The notes under the pieces are model-generated. The model was not told where the DNA came from. It did not search any database and was given only the letters and a program-made list of their open reading frames with translations. 64,000 bases of DNA from Hippopus hippopus (lineage: Eukaryota; Mollusca; Bivalvia; Cardiida; Cardiidae), in contig OX328108.1 in NCBI GenBank assembly GCA_946811185.2, positions 40,752,357 through 40,816,356 on the forward strand, written 5' to 3'. The translations under genes were made by a program, and so were the position numbers. Every line of letters starts with the position of its first letter. Positions within the stretch are counted from its first letter, which is position 1. Positions 1-10,239 of this stretch are shown one piece after another.

Positions 1-1729
1 TCTAAAATTAGTCGTTTGGAAATGGGTTAAATGCTAACATCAGTATTACATTTATATGCTATGAATTGGATTATTATGACCAACAAACTTGATTCTTATA
101 AATATTGTTGTATTATTGAAAAAATTGAGATAATTTATTTACTTCATAATTATAATGTCTTTGTCATAGCCAACTTTCACGGACATGCCTTATCAGCAGT
201 CTCGCATACCAACAAATCGATGAAAATAATCGATATCATACGTGAAGGTTCGGGAGTTTCCGGAGTTTGCCGAACTTAAACCGTCTATACTATTAATCGA
301 TAGTCGATACCCCGCAGCTATAAAAGATAAGAGAAACGTAACATTACGTAACAGAAGCCTGCTTCAAATTTACAATCCTTGCCTAGACTGGACATATATC
401 TGGCGTGTTTGGGTTTTTTTTTTTTCGGATTTCAACCTAAACCCTTTGTCAGCTAAAGGACAGTGTAGCCCTTCAAGATCAGTATCAGACTGCAAAGAAT
501 GTGCATCCATATCAGACTGCTCAGAATATTGGATTTACATTGGTCATCAGATACAGCAAGATTTTTCTTAGGAAAAGACCATTGAAATGGCTATATTTGA
601 GCAGGGATCTTATTTGAGCTTTGTTTGTCGGTTTGTAATGCATTCATTCCTCGGTTTAAGGGTTAAGTTTGGATTCTCTGAAACATCAACTGATCCCTGC
701 TGTTCGGCCCTTAAACTGCTCTGTGCGACTAAGTGCGCTTTTTGCTGACAATGTAGACCAGTAATTAGTAAACTGCACAAAAAAGTAGTCTGATCTTAAA
801 TCTAATCCATCCAGAAGCACTTTTGCTGACAGTGTAGAATAATAACAGGCCTCACAAAACAAGTAGTCTGATCATGGACCTAATCGATTCTATGCGCAGT
901 GCGTCGATTCTTTTTTTTTTTTTGTTGTTGTTGTTTAAAAAAAAATCGTTGTTATTGCAGTATCAACAGTTTGCTGAGTCAAGCAAAAAAAAAATCGGCA
1001 TTTTGGGAGTCCCGACTTAAATCATTCATACACTCCCGAGTCTAGCCTGAAAACTTAGTTGGAGAGAGAGAAAATTCTTGTAACCAGCATTTTCTCACAA
1101 TGTTTTCTACTTTTTCAAAGATAGGCAATGTGCTATATGCGGCAGTTAAATATCTTAGCAAATACATGTAATCCCATGGTTTTACGTGTCGCCTTTTCTC
1201 ACAATGTCTATCACTTTTATTAATAGTTCTATCAAGATGTTTCCATTTTGAGCGAGTCTAAATGTTGCATACTCCGTTTTAGGAACAACTTAGGTCTATC
1301 TATGCAATGAACTATATTTTGATACATAAAGATGGGTACAACCTTTTTTTGGTTATGCTTTTTACAGGTTGCGTCGTTTTAAATATGGAAGAATCAAGCC
1401 CTTCACTGTTTAGGCTAATTCTTACCAATGAACAATTAAAATATAAAAGTTGTTAAAAGGGGAACGCTTGAAAGACGAGAGATACTGTTTGATTGATGTA
1501 AAAAATATAGTTGTTTGGAAAAGTCGGAGATCAACTACAAGGTCGTTACAAGTCGCATTTTGTACAACAATAGGTTAAATTTGTTAATTAAGACTTCACT
1601 AAACGACAAAATTTTAGGCTCGTCCAAATTTAGACTACATGTATTTTGCTAAGACAAATAAAAGGTGACTCAGACGATGAGTCCTAAAAGGATCAAAAAC
1701 AGAGCGAGAAAAGGAGTAAATGCAATTAC
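1..1729. other. intergenic, no gene seen
   Basis: AT-rich DNA with short poly-T/poly-A runs. Open frames at the left edge (31-279, 242-571) lack recognisable domains and overlap each other, so I do not call them. Around 720-880 there are degenerate pieces of the family that carries GATCAGACTG-type palindromes elsewhere in the window. Confidence 0.6.
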
Positions 1730-1734
1730 TTTTT

Positions 1735-3662
1735 AGCTCACCTGAGCACGAAGTGCTCATGGTGAGCTTTTGTGATCGTGCTGTGTCCGGCGTCCGTCGT
1801 CCGTCGTCCGTCGTTCGTCGTCCGTCGTCAACTTTTACCTTGTGTACGCTCTAGAGGCCACATTTTGAGTCCGATACTCATATAACTTGGTCAGAATGTT
1901 TGTTTAAATGATATCTCAGATGAGTTTGAAAATGGGTCATGTCGGGTCAAAAACTAGGTCACTAGGTCAAATCTTAGAAAAACCTTGTGTACGCTCTAGA
2001 GGCCACATTTTCAGTCCGATACTCATGAAAGTTGGTTAGAATGTTTGTCTCGATAATATCTCGGATGAGTTCGAAAATGGGTCATGTCGGGTCAAAAACT
2101 AGGTCACTAGGTCAAATCTTAGAAAAACTGTGTACGCTTTAGAGGCCACATTTTCAGTCCGATACTCATATAACTTGGTCAGAATGTTTGTTTAAATGAT
2201 ATCTCAGATGAGTTTGAAAATGGGTCATGTCGGGTCAAAAACTAGGTTACTAGGTCAAATCTTAGAAAAACCTTGTGTACGCTCTAGAGGCCACATTTTC
2301 AGTCCGATACTCATGAAACTTGGTCAGAATGTTTGCCTCGATGATATTTCGGACGACTTCGAAAATGGGTCATGTTGGGTCAAAAACTAGGTCACTAGGT
2401 CAAATCTTAGAAAAACCTTGTGTACGCTCTAGAGGCCACATTTTCAGTCCAATTCTCATGGAACTTGGTCAGAATGTTTGCCTCGATGATATCTTGGATG
2501 GGTCATGTCGGGTCAAAAACTAGGTCACTAGGTCAAATCTTAGAAAAACCTTGTGTATGCTCTAGAGGCCACATTTATAGTCCGATACTCATGAAACTTG
2601 GTCAGAATGTTTGCCTCGATTATATCTCGGATGAGTTCGAAAATGGGTCATGTCGGGTCAAAAACTATGTCACTAGGTCAAATCTTAGAAAAACCTTGTG
2701 TACGCTCTAGAGCCACATTTTCAGTCCAATGTTCTTGAAAGTTGGTCAGAATGTTTGTCTTTATGATATCTCGGACGAGTTTTAAAATGGGTCGTGTCTG
2801 GTCAAAAAGTAGGTCACAAGGTCATTTTCAGTCCGATACTCATGAAACTTGGTCAGAATGTTTGTCTTGATGATATCTCGGACGAGTTCGAAAATTGATC
2901 ATGCTGGGCCAAAACTAGGTCACTAGGTCAAATCTTAGGAAAACCTTGTGCACACTCTAGAGGCCACATTTTCAGTCCATTGTTCTTGAAAGTTGGTCAG
3001 AATGTTTGTCTTTATGATATCTCGGACGAGTTTTAAAATGGGTCGTGTCTGGTCAAAAAGTAGGTCACAAGGTCATATCTTAGAAAAACCTTGTGTACAC
3101 TCTAGAGGCCACATGTTTGGTCCAAAACTCTTGAAATTTGGTCAGAATGTTTGTCTTGATGATATCTTGGACATGTTTGAAAATGGGTCATGTCAGGCAA
3201 AAAACTAGGTCACTGGGTCAAATCTTAAAAAAAAAACCTTGTGTACGCTCTAGAGGTCATAGTTTCAGTCCAAATTTCTTGAAAGTTGGTCAGAATGTTT
3301 TACTTGATGACATCTCACATGACTTCGAAAATTGGTCATGTTGGGTCCGAAACTAGGTCAGTAGTTAAAATCTTAGAAAAAAACTGTGTATGCTCTATAG
3401 GCCATATTTTCTGTCCAATACGTATGAAAGGTGGTCAGGATCTTTGTTTTGATAATATCTAAAATGGGAAATTGGCTATGGTAGGTCACTGAGAGAAATT
3501 CTAGAAAAAGCTTGTGTATATGCTAGAGGCCAAATTTTCAGTCCCATAATTATGAAAGCTTAGTAAGTTGTTTGTCATGATATCTCAAAAGAGATTGAAA
3601 ATGGGTCATGTTTGGTCAAAAGACTCAGGTGAGCGACTTTAGGTCCATCATGGCCCTCTTGT
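1735..3662 (+). mobile_element. tandem-array repeat element, copy 1
   Basis: About a dozen monomers of roughly 145 bp, recognisable by AACTTGGTCAGAATGTTTG and CTAGGTCACTAGGTCAAATC, lie between two fixed ends. The left end (1735-1768) is a long hairpin in which AGCTCACC pairs with GGTGAGCT and TGAGCAC with GTGCTCA, followed by CCGTCGT repeats. The right end carries GGTGAGCG and a GGGCCAT/ATGGCCC-type palindrome near 3640-3662. The same ends recur in inverted orientation at 32077-34000 and 35985-37508, which defines a discrete element. The design (unique ends around a tandem core) resembles the bivalve pearl/CvE class, often linked to non-autonomous Helitrons; that assignment is inference. The 60-96 aa ORFs inside are repeat shadows. 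Confidence 0.8.
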
Positions 3663-3734
3663 TACAAGTTGTTTTCAAAAGCTGTCTACCACAGGATCGT
3701 TTAATCTCGGGATTGTGTGGTACAGGGTTAAGTA

Positions 3735-3961
3735 TTAACTCTTTACCACACGAAAAAAATTTAGACTAGTCCAAATTGAAAGCATTTGCAGACGACAAAA
3801 TAAACATGACTCAAAAATTGAAACTTGACTTTAGAAGAATAGAAAACATTGTGGGAAAAAGAGAAAATGCTGGTTACCAGCACTTTCTCCTTTCCCATAA
3901 TGTTTTCAGAAGGCTTCTTCCTCTGGGCGTAAAAACCAGGGATTGTTTGGTAAAGGGTTAA
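3735..3961 (+). repeat. MITE-like palindromic repeat (family A)
   Basis: Starts TTAACTCTTTACCACACG and ends GGTAAAGGGTTAA, so the ends are inverted repeats with TTAA at the tips. The centre carries GAGAAAATGCTGG pairing with CCAGCACTTTCTC. The same ~230-bp unit occurs many times between 28 and 61 kb. Confidence 0.75.
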
Positions 3962-4389
3962 TTATCTTTTCCCACAGAGCAATTTCAAACGATGCCATTT
4001 CTCCGGGATTTTTCATGAGTCTGCAAGGGCTTACACGTAAATGATAATTATGCAGCATGTAACTTTTTAATTCACTGTTAAAGGAAAATTGGCTTGTTTT
4101 ACCCCCTTTTCCCACTATACTCATAGTCTGTGTCAACTTTAATCTATCAAATCTTGTATTGTCATTCTTTTTACGGTTAATGCTCTTTGCAGAAGAAACT
4201 GATTGAGTGATGTAGAAAAAAAAAAATTGAAAAGTAGAAGATAACTTGTAAAAAGTTATTGCGCCCGTTTCCATATTTTATCCTAAACAGTCAACCGCAG
4301 GGTCGTTAGAAGTCGTACTTGTACAGTCACAGGTCAAATTTATTATAATCCATATCGATTTTTACATGTCCGCGAAAGTTGGCTATGGT

Positions 4390-5350
4390 TGTCCGTTTTC
4401 AAACGTAGTCTGCCGTAGTAATACTACGGTCAGTTAGGTTGAAGTAAGTTCGAAGTAGGTTCAAAATTGGCAAAAAGGGGAAACATAAAAAGTCTAAGTA
4501 GGTTGAGCTACGTGTAAGTACGGTTAACTACATTCAACTGCGAGCAAAGTGGCTAGGATTAACTAGGGTATCACTAAGTCTAACTACGGCTAACTATGTT
4601 ACACTACGTATAAACTACCATGGTCCTAAGTACGCGCAAATACGGTTAGTTAGTGTCAACCTCGTTAAGCTACGGTAAAAAGTTGTGGCTGCGCCTGCTC
4701 AGTACGGGTAAGCTAGTCGTTGTGCTGTGGGAAGTTGATGAGCCAGAAATTGCTGATCACTTATTCAGCCATGCCGCCTTGGAAGAAAAGATGGTTTCCA
4801 AAACTACGGTCAACTACAGCACGCACTACGGTTAAGTACGGTTAATTACGGTAAACCATAGCCCTGTGAAACTCTATTGGTCGACCAAGGGATAACGAAA
4901 ATTTCATTATCGGACACCGTTCTTATAAATAGCACATTGGGGATTCCCTCTATATCGTATATAGTAAGACTAGAAAGGGTGTTAATGAAAATTTGAGTAT
5001 ATTTCGTGATATACAGGCGATGCACCAATGTTCTATATGTGTTCTATGATCGACCAAGGAAAATTTTAGTGTTCCGTGATAGACCAATAGAGCTTCAAAG
5101 GCCTGTGGGTTAACTAAGGTCAACTATGTTCACACTACGGTCTCGATAGGGACACAACATCGTAATTAACCGTAACTTATTTTTGAACATGATCAAAAAT
5201 TATTAACTTACTACGGAAAAATCATAAGTTCAAACTACGTTAATTACTATGTTGAACTAGGGTTATGTAAGTGTAACAATGTTCAAGTACTTTTAATACG
5301 TTCAACTACGGCCAACTATGGCCATTTCCCACTACGTTCAACTACGTAAG
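4390..5350. repeat. degenerate CTACGGTTAA-type repeat region
   Basis: Variants of AACTACGGTTAA, TAAGTACGGTT and TTCAACTACG recur tens of times at 4390-4860 and 5100-5350, with a non-repetitive spacer around 4870-5090. The pattern looks like an old, diverged short-period satellite. Small ORFs here are by-products of the repeat. Confidence 0.55.
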
Positions 5351-7249
5351 GAGTGACCACGGCTTTACTGATAACGAAAACTTTTGCCAGCCTTTTAATC
5401 CTTATGATGCAGAGTGGGACTTAAAGCGCGTTTGCAGATAGTACAGATCAAGATTAGACTGCATAGAACGTGCAGTCTAAGCTTGGATCTTCATTATCTG
5501 ATTGGCGTAACCATTTGGTTTAACTACTCAGAACTTGCATTTCTTTAAATTTTGGAAAAGTCTTGAGAATTGGATAAGAATAGCATTAAGACTGGTTTGT
5601 GGGGACTCTATCCAAGGTACAGCTTCTATATAGATCTAGATCTATGTCTTAATTATCCCTCGTGTGAATGTATATTATAGGCCCCGAATTCGACCCTTAA
5701 CTTCGCCCTAACTCTGACCTCTGTCTACGTCCTGTGAACTAGCACTTGGTACATTTACCATGATAATTTCCCTAGAAGCTTGATAAGTGTCGTCTGTGTC
5801 CAGCCGGTCTTTGACTCGTTCATGTAAGTCAGCTTCAAGGACAGTATCTAATACACTTTCAAATTATAAAAAATGTGGCTTTCGAAGTTGTGAGGTAGAG
5901 TATTGTCCTCGTAACCGTAAGATCCTGAGTTCGTTACCCGGGAGTGGCTATCAACTTCGGGACCGTTTATTCGCTCACACATTCGGTGCGAGTACTGGTG
6001 TAGTTCCCAGGAAGCAGAATCGAGAGAAATTAGTATTAAGCTGCAAGAACTTATTTCTCAATCGATGTAAAATAAATAAATTGAAACCAAATCATAGAGA
6101 AAAAAGTCCTGCAACTTATTAAATGCTTCATTGAGCACTAGATAAACAATTTCGTAGCGACTGTTAAAAAAAAAAGTTTGCGTCAATAATCAAGCCGTCT
6201 CTGGCAAAAGGGGGGGGGGGGTTAATGCATCTGCGAAACGTATCGACCCAGGTTTGTCAGCCTGCGCAGTCAGCGCAGGCTGACCTGAGCCGAAACTTAT
6301 CGCTATTGGTCAATTTTCTGCATGTCCAAGGACCAGTCTACCTAAAGATTAAGTTGGTTGTTAACAAAAAGAATCATGTGAAGGCTTAAAACGTCACCAG
6401 AAAGGACTACTGTAGACCAAAATCAGCCTGCACAGGCCTATTTTGTTAAACATTATCCCGAGTCAGCCTTTCTCCCCCCCCCCCTTTCCCGCTTCAACCA
6501 CCATATTTGCAGACTTTCCACGTGCGTAATTTGGACGTGTTTTGTATTCACTGTTTAGTGTGTTAGTCTCTTGTGTAAAATTCGTATTTAAGATGAGACA
6601 TTGTTTGATTTTACTTATGATGGATTACTAGTATTTAATCAATAAATAAAGTCTGGAATTACTAAACATCGAGGTGGGTGAATTGCTGTGGTCTGCCTTT
6701 TCTCCTTTTTTATCGTCACTTTTTAACCAGATCTATCATCATACTGTCACTTATTTTACCCCACCCCATACCTAACAAGGTTAAATTATGGTCGTCGTGA
6801 TGTATTCAGTCGGTAATATGCGGTGCTAGAAAATTTAGGGGTTGTGGGTTTGATACCGAGCCTAGTAGCTCAGTTGGTCACAGCTGGGATTGAAAATAGG
6901 AGTTGTGTGTTTGATGTCGAGCCCTGTGGTTCAGTTGGTGACTTAAAGTCGGTGTGAAAAGCTCAACAGAGCTTGTGTTTCTTGTTATATGTTCCCGACT
7001 TTGTAAATAAAATTCACTTGACTTGAAAATATACGAGTTCCATATCTAGCTTGGCCAAAGGGTGTCAGCTTGGCCAATTAGTTTAGGCGTAGGATCCATA
7101 GTCCACCAGTCACCGGTTCGATCTCTAGGAGAGAGATTTGGGTTTTGCGAGAGTTCCCAAGGGCAAAACACTTAAAAAATCTGTCCTAGTATCTGTGAGA
7201 CGAAGGAAGTTATGAAACAGGAATAACTGATCAGCTGTGGCCGTGATAT
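5351..7249. other. intergenic with decayed SINE pieces
   Basis: No gene seen. 6217-6300 has a hairpin repeat with CAGCCTGCGCAGTCAGCGCAGGCTGA, related to those at 62-63 kb. Near 6855-6960 and 7080-7250 there are tRNA-like pieces (TAGCTCAGTTGGT, GGTTCGATCTC). The latter runs to GTGATATGACTAA, the tail of the SINE family seen at 29205-29520, so the Polinton to the right sits inside an old SINE tail. Confidence 0.5.
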
Positions 7250-7255
7250 GACTAA
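7250..7255 (+). other. target-site duplication, left
   Basis: GACTAA directly precedes the left TIR and is repeated exactly at 24803-24808 after the right TIR. A 6-bp duplication is the Polinton/Maverick hallmark. Confidence 0.9.
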
Positions 7256-8318
7256 AGTAGTAATTATGGCACTATGCAGGTCAAATTGCCTGCGGCACTA
7301 TAGGGGCCAGGCCTTTGTCTTTGACAGTTCAGACTATTGTTAGAGGCCTTTGTCTGTTGGAGGTCAGACTGTCTGTGGCAATATGACGTAATCTTGCATA
7401 CCTTTTGTCTGGCTTTCGTTGCCTCCCACCTGCCGAGGCTAGATGACAATTCCAAGCGTGTTTTGGCGCGTTTTGACCGATCAGGCCGGCGCCCGATTGT
7501 ATAGAACCGAAAATTCAGCCAAAGCATTCGCCATTGAAAATGCATGAGAACTTTCTCTCAAAGAGGTTGCTCTACTAAAAATGCTTTTGTCTGTGAACGC
7601 TTTTACCCCCCTTACCATTCAAAGTCTAGGTTTTGTATTGACTTTAATGAATAAAATCGTATGGTGTTTAACGCCGTTTTCAACATTTTTGTTGCACTTA
7701 AGTCGCTGCGGCCAGTGCACCTATACATGCTTTCCAGCAGTATCTTTTACCAGGGCATCATTTTCTTTCCAAGTCACTGACTGCTGTCTCACATAACCAT
7801 TATTACGGTCAGCTGTGGTAGAGAAATAAATGGTTTCACAATTTTCAGTCCTCGACCTAGCCAGGGATCGAAGCCACGACCCATCTCAAGTCCTGCACGC
7901 TAGCTATTTAAGAGCTCAGCTTTTAGGTCCTCGCTTCTACATGGAAAAGTTTGCGAAAAACTTACTACGATCCCCAAATAGCGGTGGCATAATATAAAAT
8001 TCCCTGTTGGTTTGATCATTAGCTTTCTTAGAAATTCTGATTTTTTTTTTTTTATAATTCATGAGACCTTTCGATACTCTCCTGACAGAGTCGCATATCA
8101 AAATGATTTAATGTTTGAGAAATGTCGACACTCTTCCACGTGATGTCTGGCGCGATTGTATAATATCGTCTGCAAAAATTCAGACAAAGCATTCGCCTCT
8201 CATTAAAAATGCATGAGAAAATGTCGATATTCTTACAAAATAGGTCGCTTTCCGCTGATTAAAATGCGTGATGTCTGGCGCGATTGTATAATATCGTCTG
8301 CAAAAATTCAGACAAAGC
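7256..8318 (+). repeat. left terminal inverted repeat of the Polinton
   Basis: Begins AGTAGTAATTATGGCACTAT and matches the reverse complement of 23741-24802 with only scattered differences (for example near 7400, 7550 and 8135). The match stops at CAGACAAAGC (8318), inside the second 128-bp sub-repeat. The 93-aa and 71-aa ORFs in it are duplicated in both arms and overlap a SINE; I do not call them genes. Confidence 0.93.
7638..7928 (-). mobile_element. tRNA-derived SINE embedded in left TIR
   Basis: Reading leftward it carries a B-box-like GCTTCGATCCCTGGC, then body segments shared with the SINE at 29205-29520 (GCATG-ATAGGTGCACTGGCCG, AAAACGGCGTTAAACACCAT). It is clearly diverged from that copy. 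The same SINE sits at the mirror position in the right arm. Confidence 0.75.
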
Positions 8319-8472
8319 ATTCGCCTCTCATTAAAAATGCATGAGAAAATGTCGATATTCTTACAAAATAGGTCGCTTTCCGCTGATTAAAATGCGTGAT
8401 GTCTGGCGCGATTGTATAGAATCGTCTGCAGAAATTCAGACAAAGCATTCGCCTCTCATTAAAAATGCATGG
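8140..8472 (+). repeat. 128-bp tandem sub-repeat at TIR inner edge
   Basis: GTGATGTCTGGCGCGATTGT begins units at 8140, 8268 and 8396, so the period is 128 bp with a partial third unit. The right arm has one full unit plus a partial, so the arms differ by a unit. Confidence 0.85.
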
Positions 8473-8511
8473 AATTTATAAACACTTTATCAAACGCTTT
8501 TGTCTGTTAAC

Positions 8512-8522
8512 TATATAAAAGG
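8512..8522 (+). promoter_or_regulatory. TATA box
   Basis: TATATAAAAGG lies 82 nt before the ATG at 8594 and only 15 nt before the ATG at 8537. Normal TATA-to-start spacing (about 25-30 nt) puts RNA initiation after 8537, favouring 8594 as the translation start. Confidence 0.6.
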
Positions 8523-8593
8523 CAAACGTTTTGTAGATGAATGTACATTTTCGGAGGAATGTGAGAGTCTGTTATGTGATAGTTATTTTCAAA

Positions 8594-8881
8594 ATGAACA
8601 TTTTAATATCAGATCATACTTATGAAAAGCATTTGTATAACATATCCTATACAGGAGTTTCTTTTTTTTTCAGTAAAACTGTCTTGCTTAATGCAGTTCA
8701 GCTGTGTTTGGATTCTCCTGACAGGCAATATACTGTTGGAAGAAGAGTATATTTTCTAAAGCAATTTAGTTTTTACATAGGGGTTCTAGGTATCAATAAA
8801 CAATTAAGTAATAAAGTAAAAGTTGTGTGCGTTAGAAATGGCACAAAGTTTATTGTTGTAACAGCGTTTCCAGATCATTGA
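8594..8881 (+). CDS. small protein resembling BECR-fold (EndoU/RelE-like) nucleases
   Basis: A 95-aa product. The frame is also open from an upstream ATG at 8537 (114 aa), but the TATA box position favours 8594. Seen in the sequence: an N-terminal DHxxxxH segment (residues 7-12), a central stretch ending IGV (about 60-63), and a C-terminal strand pair ending VVTAFPDH. A leading Asp-His/His segment plus a V-x-TAFP ending is what I associate with phage- and toxin-type Barnase/EndoU/ColicinE5/RelE nucleases. That assignment rests on motif resemblance only. It is the first gene inside the left TIR and converges on the metalloprotease gene. Its role in the element is unknown; RNA cleavage or counter-defence would be guesses. 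Confidence 0.45.
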   Translation: MNILISDHTYEKHLYNISYTGVSFFFSKTVLLNAVQLCLDSPDRQYTVGRRVYFLKQFSFYIGVLGINKQLSNKVKVVCVRNGTKFIVVTAFPDH

Positions 8882-9280
8882 TGTTGGAACCTCGATTATA
8901 GAAAGGTAAGTCCGTTTTACTTCACTTGTTTGTAAACGCTTATAACTCGTTACCATACAAACCCTGGTTTTTACGGTAGTGAGGTAAAAGACTGAAAATT
9001 TAAACGGAACGGGGAGAAAATGAAAGCGTACAGGGGGAAAAGAAGAAAGGTTCTCAATGTGCACAATGAAAATCTGCAGTAAATATGATAGTAAAATATG
9101 AATCGACCTACCTTTAAAGCGTTGTAATCTATTCCTTTTTACAATATAAAAACATATACACAGTTTTCCCGACACACACCCACACAAACACACATAAACA
9201 CTATTTTAGCGAATTACAGGATTTTCTTTTTACATACATACATGTATTAACACAATTTCACATTTTGACCTACACTTGAA
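8882..9280. other. convergent intergenic region, no gene seen
   Basis: Lies between the rightward small ORF and the leftward metalloprotease. A 129-aa reverse frame (8804-9193) overlaps the small gene antisense, is rich in short-repeat residues (CA-rich stretch near 9172-9200) and has no recognisable domain. Confidence 0.5.
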
Positions 9281-9919
9281 TTATTGTATATTTGATCCCG
9301 TGATTGAAACCACGGGCATTTCTTTTGATCTATTTGTGACAAATAAGTTTGCAGCAGCCATGAGACATGCGGTTGTTGTGAACCAAAAATTGTTATGTCC
9401 ATTCCCAATTGGCAATATTGCATGTCCCATCTCGTGTATAATTGTTCCGGCACACTGTCTTTTTGAGTTCATATTGCCACAAAAAATGTGTATTTCATTA
9501 AATTCAGGACCAGCATACTTTGTGAAGCCATTATCATTCGAATCTTTTTCAGGGTGTAAATAAATGTGTAATTGTTTTTTATCTGTACTTCTTGTATGTA
9601 GACAGAACATTAATTGAGCTATAAGTTCTTTGCTATATTTTACAAACGCATCATAGGAGTTCTGTTCAATTAAAGCATCGAAAAAAGAATTAACCCTACA
9701 GATCATTACTTGGCATCGTTTATCAGTGAACTTGGGTGGTTGGTAGGTGATGTCTTCTTTCACCCATTGTGACCCTGAAAAGTGAAATAAAGAGACTCGC
9801 ATCTCTTTGCATTTGAATGGTCCTATCCCTGTTGTTAAAAGAAAACGTAAAGCTTCTATAAGGTTAATGTCTATCGCATGAAACATAACTATAATTTCCA
9901 GTAAATTTAGAATATCCAT
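9281..9919 (-). CDS. putative zinc metalloprotease, HExxH (SprT/WLM-like spacing)
   Basis: A 212-aa product. The motif HEMGH at residues 162-166 is the gluzincin-type zinc site with catalytic Glu. A further His at 175 lies in GHNNFW, recalling the HExxH...GH-x-x-F/W layout of SprT, WLM/Wss1 and YgjP-type proteases. The N-terminal 100 residues are not recognised. SprT/Wss1 enzymes cleave DNA-protein crosslinks; an element whose DNA ends carry a covalent terminal protein could use such an activity. Virion maturation in place of the missing cysteine protease is an alternative. Both roles are inference. The start codon overlaps the end of the upstream frame by 13 nt, so it may be a coupled downstream ORF or the body of a frameshifted longer gene. 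Confidence 0.55.
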   Translation of the reverse strand: MDILNLLEIIVMFHAIDINLIEALRFLLTTGIGPFKCKEMRVSLFHFSGSQWVKEDITYQPPKFTDKRCQVMICRVNSFFDALIEQNSYDAFVKYSKELIAQLMFCLHTRSTDKKQLHIYLHPEKDSNDNGFTKYAGPEFNEIHIFCGNMNSKRQCAGTIIHEMGHAILPIGNGHNNFWFTTTACLMAAANLFVTNRSKEMPVVSITGSNIQ

Positions 9920-10095
9920 CCTTCAGTTTCAGTAAAAAGAAGAGGTGCCCAAAATTGAAATAAATATGCTGAAACAAACTTCGTCAATTTTTCTTTTCGA
10001 AATCCTCGATTTAACAATGTGCTACTTTTGTGCAACCAGACACTGTTTGATATTAAATCTAAAGTGACTTTTCCGTTTTGAAAAATTTCAAACAT
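9907..10095 (-). CDS. 62-aa ORF upstream of and overlapping the metalloprotease
   Basis: Runs directly into the metalloprotease ORF with a 13-nt overlap in another frame. A TATATATG-like element lies about 30 nt upstream of its ATG (near 10122-10133). The product has no domain I recognise. Either it is a separate small ORF with termination-reinitiation to the next gene, as elsewhere in this element, or it is the true N-terminus of the metalloprotease separated by a one-base shift in the overlap. The sequence does not decide. Confidence 0.4.
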   Translation of the reverse strand: MFEIFQNGKVTLDLISNSVWLHKSSTLLNRGFRKEKLTKFVSAYLFQFWAPLLFTETEGWIF

Positions 10096-10239
10096 CTGCA
10101 GAAAAACACCTGGCTTTTAATTTTTGCATATATATGAACGTGTAAGTCTAATTTGTAACAATTGTTTACCTAATGTTACAAATTGCAATCAAGTTTTGAG
10201 TGATAAAATCTTTTTGAATTTACGCCGAACGTCGATTTT

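Noticed and set aside
7264..7545. 93-aa ORF in both TIR arms (also 24513-24794)
   Set aside because: Lies within inverted repeats, has no domain, and its open frame follows from the arm identity rather than selection.
7581..7796. 71-aa ORF in both TIR arms (also 24262-24477)
   Set aside because: Falls inside the embedded SINE, read antisense.
8804..9193. 129-aa reverse ORF
   Set aside because: Overlaps the small nuclease-like gene antisense and is rich in simple-sequence residues.
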